Under the pieces are notes generated by a model. That model did not search any database and was not told where the DNA came from. It saw only the letters and a program-made list of their open reading frames with translations. A program made the translations under genes and the position numbers. Below, in pieces: positions 33,728-42,298 of a DNA stretch of 64,000 nt. The stretch comes from JAHEEL01 sp964195545 (GTDB lineage Bacteria; Actinomycetota; Acidimicrobiia; Spongiisociales; UBA5794), in the NCBI GenBank assembly GCA_964195545.1, contig CAXMQQ010000005.1:1-64000 (forward strand), written 5' to 3'. Numbering within the stretch: the stretch's first letter is position 1; every line of letters starts with the position of its first letter.

Positions 33728-33803
33728 GGACAGCAGACAGCAGACAGCAGACAGCCAGATGCCGGTGACAGAGAGTCTGGCTGTCTGCTGTCCGCTGTTG
33801 TCT
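33728..33803. repeat. CAGACAG heptamer array forming a long hairpin
   Basis: One CGGACAG unit and three CAGACAG units (33728-33755) are answered by inverted units on the right. Bases 33735-33759 pair with 33776-33800 over about 25 positions with one mismatch and one G-T, around a 16-base loop. It lies between znuA and znuB on the transcribed strand. Confidence 0.8.
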
Positions 33804-33816
33804 GTCGTCTCATATA

Positions 33817-34740
33817 TCAGTCCAACGCTTCGGCTATCCGGCGCGCGTTCGATCGCAGCAGGCCGACCAGTGTGTCGCCTTCGGTTCCCGGTTCGCCGAG
33901 GGAACCCGTGTACAACTCAACGACCTCGATCCCGTGGCCAACTTCGGCGGCGACGGTGCGAGCGAGCACGTCGGACTCGACCGTTTCGGTGAAGATGGCA
34001 GGAACCTGTTCGCGTTCGATGGTTTCCACGAGCGACGCAAGTTCGGCAGATGAGGGATTCGCGAGCGTCGCGCCACCAGGGATCACTCTCCCGATCATCT
34101 CGAAGTCGTAGCGATCGGAGAAGTACCCGAATGCCCCGTGATTCGTAACCAGTTTGCGGTCGGCGGCCGGCACAACGGCAAGCATCTCGATGCTCTCCTC
34201 ATGAACCCGATCCAACTCAACAACATATGCCTCTGCGCTCGCGGACCAGTCTCGACCAGGCGCTATCTCGGAGAGGTGAACGGCAAGGAGTCGGGCGGCG
34301 TCGATGTCCCGCAAGGGATCGAGCCAGAAGTGAGGGTCGAGATTCCCGTCGTCGTGCTCGTCGGCATCCGGGGCTTCCGCGAAGTGCCGCGGGTTGATGT
34401 CCGGCCCGACCTCCCAAACTCGAACACCGTCGGCGGCCGCGGCATCAAGAACGTCGCTCAATCCGTCTTCGAGACCGAGTCCGCTCGCAACGACAAGATC
34501 GGCCCTCTGGATGGCTGCGACTTGTTGAGCAGACGCGTGGAAGTCGTGCGGGTTCACGCCGACCGGCATCAGGACGACGACCTCGCCCGCATCACCGACC
34601 ACACTCTGCGCCAGATCCCCCAAAACCGTCGTGGTAGCAACGACACGGACGCCCGCGTCGTCGTCAACGCCGGACTCGCATCCAGCAAGTGTCAGCAGCG
34701 TGAGCGCGGCAACAGCGATCACCGCTGCGAATCTCTTCAC
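33817..34740 (-). CDS. znuA: Zinc ABC transporter substrate-binding lipoprotein
   Basis: The 307-residue protein has a lipoprotein signal (ALTLLTLAGCES) and the cluster A-I metal-binding features: VGVNPHDFHAS, an Asp/His-rich loop DADEHDDGNLDPHFWLDP, NHGAFGYF and the late TETVESD. The His/Asp-rich loop of about a dozen residues is typical of zinc-specific members. The start is GTG 34740 with AGGAG 5-6 bases upstream. It is divergent from zur across 69 bases that hold a Fur-family palindrome. Confidence 0.92.
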   Translation of the reverse strand: MKRFAAVIAVAALTLLTLAGCESGVDDDAGVRVVATTTVLGDLAQSVVGDAGEVVVLMPVGVNPHDFHASAQQVAAIQRADLVVASGLGLEDGLSDVLDAAAADGVRVWEVGPDINPRHFAEAPDADEHDDGNLDPHFWLDPLRDIDAARLLAVHLSEIAPGRDWSASAEAYVVELDRVHEESIEMLAVVPAADRKLVTNHGAFGYFSDRYDFEMIGRVIPGGATLANPSSAELASLVETIEREQVPAIFTETVESDVLARTVAAEVGHGIEVVELYTGSLGEPGTEGDTLVGLLRSNARRIAEALD

Positions 34741-34756
34741 TCCCGACTCCTTGCAT

Positions 34757-34779
34757 ATAATGAGAATGGTTCCTATTAT
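34757..34779. promoter_or_regulatory. Zur-box-like palindrome between znuA and zur
   Basis: The 23 bases form an imperfect palindrome with arms ATAATGAGAA and TTCCTATTAT (16 of 23 positions symmetric) in the divergent znuA/zur promoter, centred 28 bases from the znuA start. It resembles the TGATAATGATTATCA class bound by Fur-family proteins. Zur is expected to repress both directions when zinc is plentiful. Confidence 0.65.
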
Positions 34780-34809
34780 CAACGCAACGCTATCAGTAAG
34801 CATCCGGTA

Positions 34810-35244
34810 ATGCAACACGTCGAGCAATCCGTCGAACAGCGTCTCGCTCAGGAGGGCATCCGCTTCACACAAGGGCGGAGAAGCACCGTCGAAATGCTGT
34901 CGACGATGCACGGGCCTCGCGCGGCGGCAGAGATCCACAATCGACTCGGCGGCACAGTCCCCCTGTCCTCGTTGTACCGATCGCTGTCGGTTCTCACCGA
35001 GGCAGGCGTCCTCTCCGCGCAGCACGGATCCGACGGAGTCATCAGATTCGAGCTCGCAGAGTGGATCACCGGTCACCACCACCACCTCGTCTGCACATCA
35101 TGTGGGGCGGTTATCGACGTGACTCCATCCAGCGACCAGGAAGAAGCGATGGAGCAACTTGTTGAGAACATGGCTCATGAAGTCGACTTCGTCGTATCGG
35201 GCCACCGATTCGAGATCGAAGGGACGTGCAACGCATGCCGGTAA
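34810..35244 (+). CDS. zur: Zinc uptake regulator, Fur family
   Basis: The 144-residue protein has the Fur winged helix (FTQGRRSTVEML, SSLYRSLSVLTEAGVL), the regulatory metal motif GHHHHLVCTSCG and a closing CNACR, giving the two structural CxxC zinc pairs. It is divergent from znuA and overlaps znuC by 10 bases, so its position identifies it as Zur and not Fur or PerR. The ATG at 34810 gives a normal length. Confidence 0.9.
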   Translation: MQHVEQSVEQRLAQEGIRFTQGRRSTVEMLSTMHGPRAAAEIHNRLGGTVPLSSLYRSLSVLTEAGVLSAQHGSDGVIRFELAEWITGHHHHLVCTSCGAVIDVTPSSDQEEAMEQLVENMAHEVDFVVSGHRFEIEGTCNACR

Positions 35245-36086
35245 ACCCGCCCGCCGTCATCGCTGCGAACGTTGTGTTCAAGTACGGAACGCGCACCGCC
35301 GTCGCCTCGTCCTCCTTCTCCATCCCCGAGGGCAGCATCACGGCAATCATCGGCCCGAACGGTTCCGGGAAGTCGACGATGCTCAACGGAATCGCCGGAC
35401 TGGCTCAACCCTCCTCCGGCGCCATCGAGGTGCTCCCGATCGGCGAACGGCGGCGGCGCGTCTCCTACGTGCTCCAGACCACCAAGGTGAACGAGTCCCT
35501 TCCCATCACCGTTCGTGAAGTCGTCACGATGGGCCGGTACCCGTCGGCCGGCGCATACGGTCGGTTGAAGGATGCGGACCGAACTGCCGTCCAGGCGGCT
35601 ATGGATCGAATGGAGATTAGCGACCTCGCCGATCGCCATCTCACGGAACTCTCCGGTGGGCAACGACAACGGGTCTTCGTGGCTCAGGGCCTCACCCAGG
35701 ATCACGAAATGCTGCTCCTCGACGAACCTCTCACCGGTTTGGATATCACATCCGCTCACGCCATCGACGACGTCATCCACGAGGAGCAGACCCACGGTTG
35801 CACGATCGTCCTTACGACGCACGACCTGACGTCCGCTCAGGTTGTGGACCATGTTGTTCTGATGTCTGGCCGTGTCGTGGCATCGGGTGCGCCGGATGAG
35901 GTCCTCACCGAGGAGCACCTACGTGCTGCGTATGGCCCGAGTCTCATCCACGTCGAAGGAACTCGGCTGTTTCTCGATGATCCGATCCACCGTTCGACGG
36001 ATCCTCGCCATGACCATCAGGATCGTTCTATCCATCTCGAGGTCTCTCCGACGGGTCAGCACGGTGGTGAGGACATCCCTCATTGA
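35235..36086 (+). CDS. znuC: Zinc ABC transporter ATP-binding protein
   Basis: The 283-residue protein is a standard ABC ATPase: Walker A IIGPNGSGKSTML, Q-loop YVLQTTKVNE, signature LSGGQRQRVFVAQGL, Walker B MLLLDEPLTGLD and the switch His in LTTHDL. The start at 35235 has GGGA 10 bases upstream (a GTG at 35226 is possible). It overlaps zur by 10 bases and works with ZnuA/ZnuB encoded on the other strand. The tail beyond the ATPase domain (about 25 residues) is His-rich (HDHQD), perhaps metal-interacting. Confidence 0.9.
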   Translation: MPVNPPAVIAANVVFKYGTRTAVASSSFSIPEGSITAIIGPNGSGKSTMLNGIAGLAQPSSGAIEVLPIGERRRRVSYVLQTTKVNESLPITVREVVTMGRYPSAGAYGRLKDADRTAVQAAMDRMEISDLADRHLTELSGGQRQRVFVAQGLTQDHEMLLLDEPLTGLDITSAHAIDDVIHEEQTHGCTIVLTTHDLTSAQVVDHVVLMSGRVVASGAPDEVLTEEHLRAAYGPSLIHVEGTRLFLDDPIHRSTDPRHDHQDRSIHLEVSPTGQHGGEDIPH

Positions 36087-36150
36087 TGTCCGAGCGACAG
36101 AGCGGCGCAGACACTTCTTGAACTTGCAATAATCACATCGACGGACCGGG

Positions 36151-37809
36151 ATGCAGGGAAGGGAACCAATCGTGGGCAAGTCCGACAAGGCTGAGAAGGC
36201 GAAAGCCAGGCTCTCTGCGCGCGTTGAGCCGTTCTGGCTGAATCCCGCGACGATCAAGGGAACGGTCGCGCTTGTTGGCGGTGGCGCGATGCTTGCTTTC
36301 CCGAGTGAGGCGACCCTGGTGCTGCGGCTTGTTCTCGGCATTGCTCTCATCATCACCGGTGGCACCGATCTCTGGTTCCACCTTCGCGGTCAGAAGCCTG
36401 GGAATCGGGTTCGCGATCTTGTTGAGGGTCTCCTGACGGTGGGGGTTGGTGTCCTGTTCTTGGTTTGGCCGGGCCAGACGTTGAGAGTGATCATGTTGAT
36501 CACCGGTATCTACTTTGCTGCGCGCGGCGTCACCTTGACGATCGGTGCGATCAGGGAACGCGGTTCAGACATGTGGGCGCTCGACCTGGCCAGGGGAGGC
36601 TTCTTCCTCGTCTTCGCCGCTGTCATCGTGGCCCTCCCCGAGGCTGTGTTCGCGGGATTCCTCGCAGTCCTTGCCGTTGCAGCCGTCGTGATCGGTGGTG
36701 TGATGCTCGCCTACGGGGTCCAACACCACAGCGACGATGCCCTCGTCGATGTGGATGCGGGGTCGGTGTCTCAGATCGTTCGTGACTGGATGATGCTCCA
36801 GGACGTCGGCGACCAACGGAGAGACGAGATCGACGACGGCCTCTACTTCGAACAGCCCGACCGGACGAACAAACTGGTTGCCTGGTGGGTCATGCTGCTG
36901 CTTTCGGTCGCTATCGCGACGTTCGGTATCCTCCAGGATTCGACGGCCGTTGTGATCGGCGCCATGTTGATCGCACCGTTGATGACCCCGATCATCGGCA
37001 CGGCTGCGGGCGCGGTCAACGGGTGGCCGATGAGAGTCACAACCTCACTCGGAATGATCGCTGCCGGTGTCGGCGCGTCGATCGGCCTCGCATTCGTCAT
37101 CGGCGCCTGGGCACCTCAACTCATCCCACTTGCGACGAACTCCCAGGTCACATCTCGGGTGAGTCCGAACATCATCGATATGGGGATCGCTCTCGCCGCG
37201 GGTGCGGCGGGTGCATTCGCCAGCGTGAACAAACGGGTCTCAGCATCCATCGCCGGCGTGGCGATCGCCGTGGCCCTCGTGCCACCACTCGGCGTTGTCG
37301 GGCTCACCATGCACGCTGGAATGTACGGAGACTCGTTCGGAGCCTTCCTTCTCTTCCTGACGAACCTGGTATCGATCATCCTCGCCGCGATGGTCGTGTT
37401 CGCCCTCACCGGGTTCTCCCCGGTCTCGAGGATGAAGGAGAACGCGATCGAGATCAAGCGGGTGGCGATCACCGTCGCCACCGCGGCCGTTCTCATCGCC
37501 GTCCCACTCGCCTTCACCGTGACGAGTGTTCTCCAGACTGCCGCAGATCAAAACGAGGCACGGAAAGCGGCAGAGACCTGGCTCGAAGATTCATCTGGAC
37601 TGGAACTCGGTCGCATCGAGGTGAAGGGTTCGGATGTGTCGATCGTCGTCACCGGATCCGAGAACACTCCACCGATCCAGGACCTCGAGAACGCCCTCAC
37701 CAAGTCGCTCGACAAGCCCGTCACCGTCACGGTCGGACACATCCCCGCCATCGTCATCATCTACTCCGACGCCGACGGAGAAACCCGAACCGAGGTCGAC
37801 GACAGCTGA
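36151..37809 (+). CDS. HdeD-like plus DUF389 fusion membrane protein
   Basis: The 552-residue protein joins two membrane modules. Residues about 30-195 form six short helices in three Gly-rich pairs, as in HdeD/DUF308 (LGIALIITGGTDLWFHLRG). Residues about 225-435 are DUF389 (FGILQDSTAVVIGAMLIAPLMTPIIGTAAG, VALVPPLGVVG), and a soluble domain of about 100 residues closes it. DUF389 proteins are uncharacterised; HdeD is an acid-resistance protein in enteric bacteria. The fusion is unusual to my knowledge. An AATAAT-containing spacer of 64 bases separates it from znuC. Confidence 0.8.
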   Translation: MQGREPIVGKSDKAEKAKARLSARVEPFWLNPATIKGTVALVGGGAMLAFPSEATLVLRLVLGIALIITGGTDLWFHLRGQKPGNRVRDLVEGLLTVGVGVLFLVWPGQTLRVIMLITGIYFAARGVTLTIGAIRERGSDMWALDLARGGFFLVFAAVIVALPEAVFAGFLAVLAVAAVVIGGVMLAYGVQHHSDDALVDVDAGSVSQIVRDWMMLQDVGDQRRDEIDDGLYFEQPDRTNKLVAWWVMLLLSVAIATFGILQDSTAVVIGAMLIAPLMTPIIGTAAGAVNGWPMRVTTSLGMIAAGVGASIGLAFVIGAWAPQLIPLATNSQVTSRVSPNIIDMGIALAAGAAGAFASVNKRVSASIAGVAIAVALVPPLGVVGLTMHAGMYGDSFGAFLLFLTNLVSIILAAMVVFALTGFSPVSRMKENAIEIKRVAITVATAAVLIAVPLAFTVTSVLQTAADQNEARKAAETWLEDSSGLELGRIEVKGSDVSIVVTGSENTPPIQDLENALTKSLDKPVTVTVGHIPAIVIIYSDADGETRTEVDDS

Positions 37810-37818
37810 CTCGCAGAG

Positions 37819-38874
37819 TCAGGCCGCTTTCCGCTGCTTTCTGCGCCACGCGAGGAACGTACCGGCTCCGATGAAGACCTGGGGGAAGTAGGTCAGCGCC
37901 CGCCACACCATCACAGCAGCCAGAGCGTCGCTGTTCGCTGCGCCGAACGCAACGAGGATCGCTGTGATCGCTGCGTCGACCGTTCCGAGACCGCCCGGCG
38001 TGATCGGGATGAACGAGGCGAGGCGTCCGAAGGCGTAGGCAACAAGCGCCTCAACAAAGGTCACGGGGGCCGTGGAACCACCTTGGATCGCGTAGACCGC
38101 CAACCAGAGGATGAGGAACTGCATGAACTGCTGGAAATAGTTCGTTGCGGTGATCCGCAACCAGCGTCCCTTGATGACATCAACCGTCGAATTCCGGAAG
38201 TCGACCACCCACTCGGTCACGTCGAGGCTCGGCTCCTTCTTGAAGAGTCCGTACGCCCATCCGACGATCCGATCGGCGAATCGACCGATCTTCCGTGCGC
38301 TGTTCTCGCTCCAGAAGATCGCCACGAAGAGGGCCACGATGCCCACGATCGCGATTAGTCCGATACCGGCGAGTGCGTATGCCTGGCTGGTTCCCTGACC
38401 GATGATGACGAGAGCGACGGCGCCGATGACGGGGAGACTGAGTGTTACGAACGTGTTCCAGGTGCTCGTGATTCCGATTGCAGCGGTGGTCTCCGCCGCC
38501 CCGTATCTGTAGGAACTGAGCATGGCGTACTGGATAGCGAGTCCGAATGCACCACCGGCCGGGATCACATTGCTGATCAGGAACGAGGTCTGGCGAACGA
38601 CGAACCCGGGTCCGTACTTCAGACCGGGGAGTGCCGCCTGATACGGCCAGACGTAGACGATGATGAGAATGACCGTGGCAATAACCAGGAACACCAGGGC
38701 GACCGTCGACATCTTCTGCACGGCGTCCCAGGCTTCTCCATAATCGGCGAACTGCGGAAACACCACCCCGAACACGAAGACGAGCGTGACCAGCGTGATG
38801 ATCCCGGCGATGATCTGCTTCTTCTTGTTGGTCTTGTTCGGCGCCGGAAGTGCCGCAGCTGGGTCGTTGGTCAT
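37819..38874 (-). CDS. Lysylphosphatidylglycerol synthase-type membrane protein (UPF0104)
   Basis: The 351-residue protein has about eight membrane helices and the UPF0104/LPG-synthase TM-region signature (NVIPAGGAFGLAIQYAMLSSYRYG early, FIPITPGGLGTVDAAI late). It lacks the C-terminal aminoacyl-transfer domain of true MprF, so it is more likely a flippase-like or lipid-binding membrane protein. The N-terminus is Lys-rich and cytosolic. The start at 38874 avoids a long Arg/Ser-rich extension. It converges with the DUF389 fusion (9 bases between ends). Confidence 0.82.
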   Translation of the reverse strand: MTNDPAAALPAPNKTNKKKQIIAGIITLVTLVFVFGVVFPQFADYGEAWDAVQKMSTVALVFLVIATVILIIVYVWPYQAALPGLKYGPGFVVRQTSFLISNVIPAGGAFGLAIQYAMLSSYRYGAAETTAAIGITSTWNTFVTLSLPVIGAVALVIIGQGTSQAYALAGIGLIAIVGIVALFVAIFWSENSARKIGRFADRIVGWAYGLFKKEPSLDVTEWVVDFRNSTVDVIKGRWLRITATNYFQQFMQFLILWLAVYAIQGGSTAPVTFVEALVAYAFGRLASFIPITPGGLGTVDAAITAILVAFGAANSDALAAVMVWRALTYFPQVFIGAGTFLAWRRKQRKAA

Positions 38875-38931
38875 AGGCGAGAGTCTAGATCCAAGAGGGC
38901 ACCGGGCAACGAGAGATCTGCGCCGGAGCCC

Positions 38932-38959
38932 TGTCTGGGAACTGGAGACTGAGGACTGC
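38932..38959. repeat. Short 7-bp-period array before the DUF3179 selenoprotein
   Basis: TGTCTGG, GAACTGG, AGACTGA, GGACTGC repeat ACTG/TCTG every 7 bases. It lies 43 bases before the DUF3179 start, in a divergent promoter region. Confidence 0.4.
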
Positions 38960-39002
38960 GAAGCCGGGGAATCCCACAAGGGAAGATGGCGTTGGGCGAT
39001 GT

Positions 39003-40055
39003 ATGAGCTCTGTACGGGTGCGCACTGGCTTAGGAGTCCTGGGCCTGGCTGTGCTCGTCACGGCAGTGGCGGCTGTGCTGATGAGAGCACCGTCTCAGAC
39101 CGGCGGTCCTCTTGCGCAGACCCCGACGCCCGATATCACAGTTGTCCGGAGCCATCCCGGCGACGTGTACGACCCGGTGAAAGCAGGAGAACCGACCCCT
39201 CCCGGGTACCGGCAGCTACTGCATCGGGATCAGATCCTGCCCGTATACGACCCGGTCTTCACGTCCGCCAGCCTGGTCGACTGGCCTGCCGGGATGCTGG
39301 TCATTGGGATCGCCGGAGAAGAGACAGCGAAGGCATACCCGGTGACCCACCTGAACCAGAGAGAGATGGTGATCGACTCCCTGGAGGGCACACCGCTGCT
39401 GGTCAGTTGGTGACCGATTTGCGGTACGGCGATGGTCCATCGCCGAGAGCTCAACGGCGCCGTGCTCACGCTTGGCAATCAAGGTGCCCTCTGGGGCAAC
39501 GCCATGACGTGGTGGGACCACGACACCGGATCTATCTGGAGTCAGCCGCTCGGCGAGGCGATTCTGGGACCGAGGAAAGGGGAACGGCTAGAGCTCTTCC
39601 CTTCGACACTCACCACATGGGAAGCCTGGCTGGGAGCCCACCCCGAGTCGTTCGCCCTCGATGTACACGCATGGCGAACAGCGTTCGATCTGGCAGACAT
39701 GGCGATCGTCGTCGACCTGGGTACGGAGACCGTCGCATACCGGATACCCGCTCTTCGGGAGATCGGCGTTGTCAGCGACGTCGTCGCAGGCCTCGAGATT
39801 GCCGTGGTGATCGATCCAAATGACGCGGCACGGTGGGCGGTGTTCAGCAGACGAATCGACAGTGCGGTGGTCGACTTGGTCCTGACTCCTGATGGTCTCG
39901 TCGATTCGGTATCTGGAACCGTATTCGATCCGTTCCTCGGGGTCGGACGATCCGGATCACTCGCCGATCAGACTCTAAACAGGCTGCCGGGTTTCACTTC
40001 GTTCCCGGACGACTACGTGGCGTTCTTCCCTGACGGCCGGATTTGGCCCGAATAG
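39003..40055 (+). CDS. DUF3179 selenoprotein with in-frame TGA at the conserved Cys
   Basis: The frame 39003-40055 is open for 351 codons except for one TGA at 39411-39413. On either side it reads as one DUF3179 protein: membrane anchor at about 10-28, VYDPVFTSASLVDWPAGMLV, AYPVTHLNQREMVIDSLEG, then VSW-U-PICGTAMVHRR, WDHDTGSIWSQPLGEAILGP, LPSTLTTWEAW-like and an extracytoplasmic remainder. In other DUF3179 proteins the TGA position is the first Cys of a conserved CPxCG motif. A perfect hairpin starts 13 nt after the TGA (39427-39445). I infer a Sec-Cys redox or metal site facing the outside. Ribosome site weak. A plain nonsense mutation is the alternative. Confidence 0.8.
39427..39445 (+). 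promoter_or_regulatory. Putative bacterial SECIS element of the DUF3179 gene
   Basis: CGGCGAUG pairs perfectly with CAUCGCCG around the 3-nt loop GUC. The loop starts 21 nt after the UGA at 39411-39413, and its first base is G, which satisfies the loop-size, loop-G and distance rules for bacterial SECIS elements. Confidence 0.7.
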
Positions 40056-40094
40056 ACGATAGGTAGCCGGCGCCCCCGCATGAGAAGCCGCGAG

Positions 40095-40889
40095 TCAGCC
40101 GTGGAGGCCGTTCAGCTCCGTTTGGGTCACGTCGGAGGGGAGCTTGCCGACGATGATCATGCCGAGGACATCGTCCATCGTCACATCGTCCTTGTTGACC
40201 GTGCCAACGAGCTTGCCCTGCAGCATCACACTGATTCGATCTGCAAGATCAAAGACGTCATGGATGTCGTGGCTGATCAGGAAGATGCCGATCCCCTCAG
40301 CCTTCAGCTGCATGATCAGTTCACCCACTTGGGTAGTCTCGGCTGGTCCCAGTGCAGCCGTCGGCTCATCCATGATGATGATCCTGGCGTTGTAGTAGAC
40401 CGACTTCGCGATGGCGACAGACTGCCGTTGACCACCCGACAGCGAACTCACTGGCACCTTCAGATTCGTGAATTTGGGATTCAGCCTCGCCATCACCTCG
40501 CGTGTTGCGGATTCCATCGCGGAGTCGTCAAGAGTTCCCCAACGGGTCCGCAACTCTCGCCCGAGAAACATGTTCCCCGGCGAGTCGATGTTCTCGGCAA
40601 GAGCAAGTGTCTGATAGATCGTCTCGATCCCGAGCGCCTTGGCATCTCTGGGATTGTCGATGGTGACCTTCTCGCCACCGATCCTGATCTCCCCCGAATC
40701 CGCACGGTGGGCTCCTGACAAGGTCTTGATCAGCGTGGTCTTGCCGGCACCGTTTCCACCGACGAGAGCTACGACCTCTCCCGCGTGGAGGTCGACGGAA
40801 ACCCCGTCAACGGCATGCACACCACCGAAGGCGACTCTGATGTCCCTCATCTCGACGAGGGGACCCTGCTGGGTGGATTCCTGCGTCAT
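40095..40889 (-). CDS. Sugar ABC transporter ATP-binding protein
   Basis: The 264-residue protein is a single-domain ABC ATPase: VGGNGAGKTTLIKTL, the Q-loop IYQTLALAENI, SLSGGQRQSVAIAKSVYYNARIIIMDEP and the ISHD switch. It matches the short, single-copy ATPases (XylG/FrcA-like) of CUT2 sugar transporters. It is last in the operon SBP (42366-43469), permease, ATPase, with 4 bases to the permease stop. The D-loop reads TAALGPAE. Confidence 0.9.
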   Translation of the reverse strand: MTQESTQQGPLVEMRDIRVAFGGVHAVDGVSVDLHAGEVVALVGGNGAGKTTLIKTLSGAHRADSGEIRIGGEKVTIDNPRDAKALGIETIYQTLALAENIDSPGNMFLGRELRTRWGTLDDSAMESATREVMARLNPKFTNLKVPVSSLSGGQRQSVAIAKSVYYNARIIIMDEPTAALGPAETTQVGELIMQLKAEGIGIFLISHDIHDVFDLADRISVMLQGKLVGTVNKDDVTMDDVLGMIIVGKLPSDVTQTELNGLHG

Positions 40890-40893
40890 GTCG

Positions 40894-42255
40894 CTACGTC
40901 GCCTTCCTCCGGTAGAGACTGTCCAACGCAACCGCACCGATCAACACGATGCCGACCACGATGTCCTGGAGTGGTGCATCGACTCCCATCAGGACCATCC
41001 CCGACACCAACGACTGCATCACGAGGGCGCCGAGTATCGCGCCGGGAATCGTGCCGACTCCACCGGAGAGCGATGTTCCCCCGATCACCGCAGCGGCGAT
41101 GACATAGAGTTCGGCAAGTTGGCCCATGCCGCTCGTGGCGGCGTTGAGACGTGCGATCTGAACGGAGGCAGCGATCGAGACGAGAACGCCCATCAGCATG
41201 AACGTCTTGACGATCGTCCAGCGGGTCTTCACGCCGGCGAGTACGGCCGCTTCCGGATTGCCTCCGAGGGCGTATACGTAGCGACCGTAGCGAGTGCGCG
41301 TCGCCGTGAACTGCATCACGAGGGCCACAATGATGGTGAGCAACACCGGAGTAGCGAGACCAAGAGGGATGCTAAGACCCCCAGGAGGCCAGGCGATACC
41401 ATTCTCCTCGGCGTACTTCATCGCGAGACGTTCCGGCATGGGGTAGCTATTGATGACGGCGATCGCACCGATCACGACGACGCATGCGACGACCGCGACA
41501 CCGACCTCCGCCCACATGGGTCGGGGTTCGAATCCGTGCTTGATCCGCTGACGGCGTCGCACAACGAGCAGAGCAACGATGCCGAAGCAGGCCGCCCCTC
41601 CGATGATCCATGTCCAGGTTCCACCGATCGTTCCTCGGGCGCCGCCCCCGAAGATCTGGAATGTCTTGTCCATGGGAGCGATTGTGCGTCCACTCGCCAT
41701 CCACCATGCAGCACCGCGCCAGACGAGGAGGCCACCGAGTGTGACAATGAACGACGGTACGCCGACATAGGCGACAACGACACCCTGGAGTCCGCCCATC
41801 GCTGCCCCGAGCGCTATCCCAGCCGCGAGCGACAGGATCCAGATAGCCGGATGACCGATGCCGAAGAGATCCGGAAGGATCTCGGTCTGGAGGAGGGCCA
41901 TCGCCATGCCGACGGCCGCAAGCATCGATCCGACAGAGAGATCGATGTTCCGAGTAACGATAATCAGCACCATCCCCGTCGCCATCATGGCGACGACCGA
42001 CGTCTGAACGGTGAGGTTCCAGAGGTTGCGCGCCGTCAGGAACGTGCCGCCGGACATGATATTGAAGCCGATCCAGAGGACGATCAGCGCGCCGACCATG
42101 CCGAGGAGACGGGTATCGATCTCGGCAGTGCGAATGAGTCCGCCGATGGACCGCGATCCATCGGCTCCGACTGCTGTGGGCTCCGTCAGTTGCCCGGCAC
42201 TCCCACGGCCGTCGTCGGCTGGCTCGTCCCCGTTCGTGCTAGGCGTATCTCCCAC
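40894..42255 (-). CDS. Sugar ABC transporter permease, XylH-like
   Basis: The protein (about 453 residues from GTG 42255; a TTG at 42288 adds 11) is a CUT2/BPD_transp_2 permease with about 10-12 membrane helices and the typical segments MATGMVLIIVTRNIDLSVGSM, GVVVAYVGVPSFIVTLGG and LGGNPEAAVLAGV. The long N-terminus (about 45 residues, Gly/Ser/Asp-rich) is cytosolic. It resembles XylH, which carries the same extra central loop. It sits between the binding protein and the ATPase and is separated from the former by a strong hairpin. Confidence 0.88.
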   Translation of the reverse strand: MGDTPSTNGDEPADDGRGSAGQLTEPTAVGADGSRSIGGLIRTAEIDTRLLGMVGALIVLWIGFNIMSGGTFLTARNLWNLTVQTSVVAMMATGMVLIIVTRNIDLSVGSMLAAVGMAMALLQTEILPDLFGIGHPAIWILSLAAGIALGAAMGGLQGVVVAYVGVPSFIVTLGGLLVWRGAAWWMASGRTIAPMDKTFQIFGGGARGTIGGTWTWIIGGAACFGIVALLVVRRRQRIKHGFEPRPMWAEVGVAVVACVVVIGAIAVINSYPMPERLAMKYAEENGIAWPPGGLSIPLGLATPVLLTIIVALVMQFTATRTRYGRYVYALGGNPEAAVLAGVKTRWTIVKTFMLMGVLVSIAASVQIARLNAATSGMGQLAELYVIAAAVIGGTSLSGGVGTIPGAILGALVMQSLVSGMVLMGVDAPLQDIVVGIVLIGAVALDSLYRRKAT

Positions 42256-42298
42256 AGTGCGCGATACCTTAAACCGTTCGGATGGCAAGCCAGAAATG

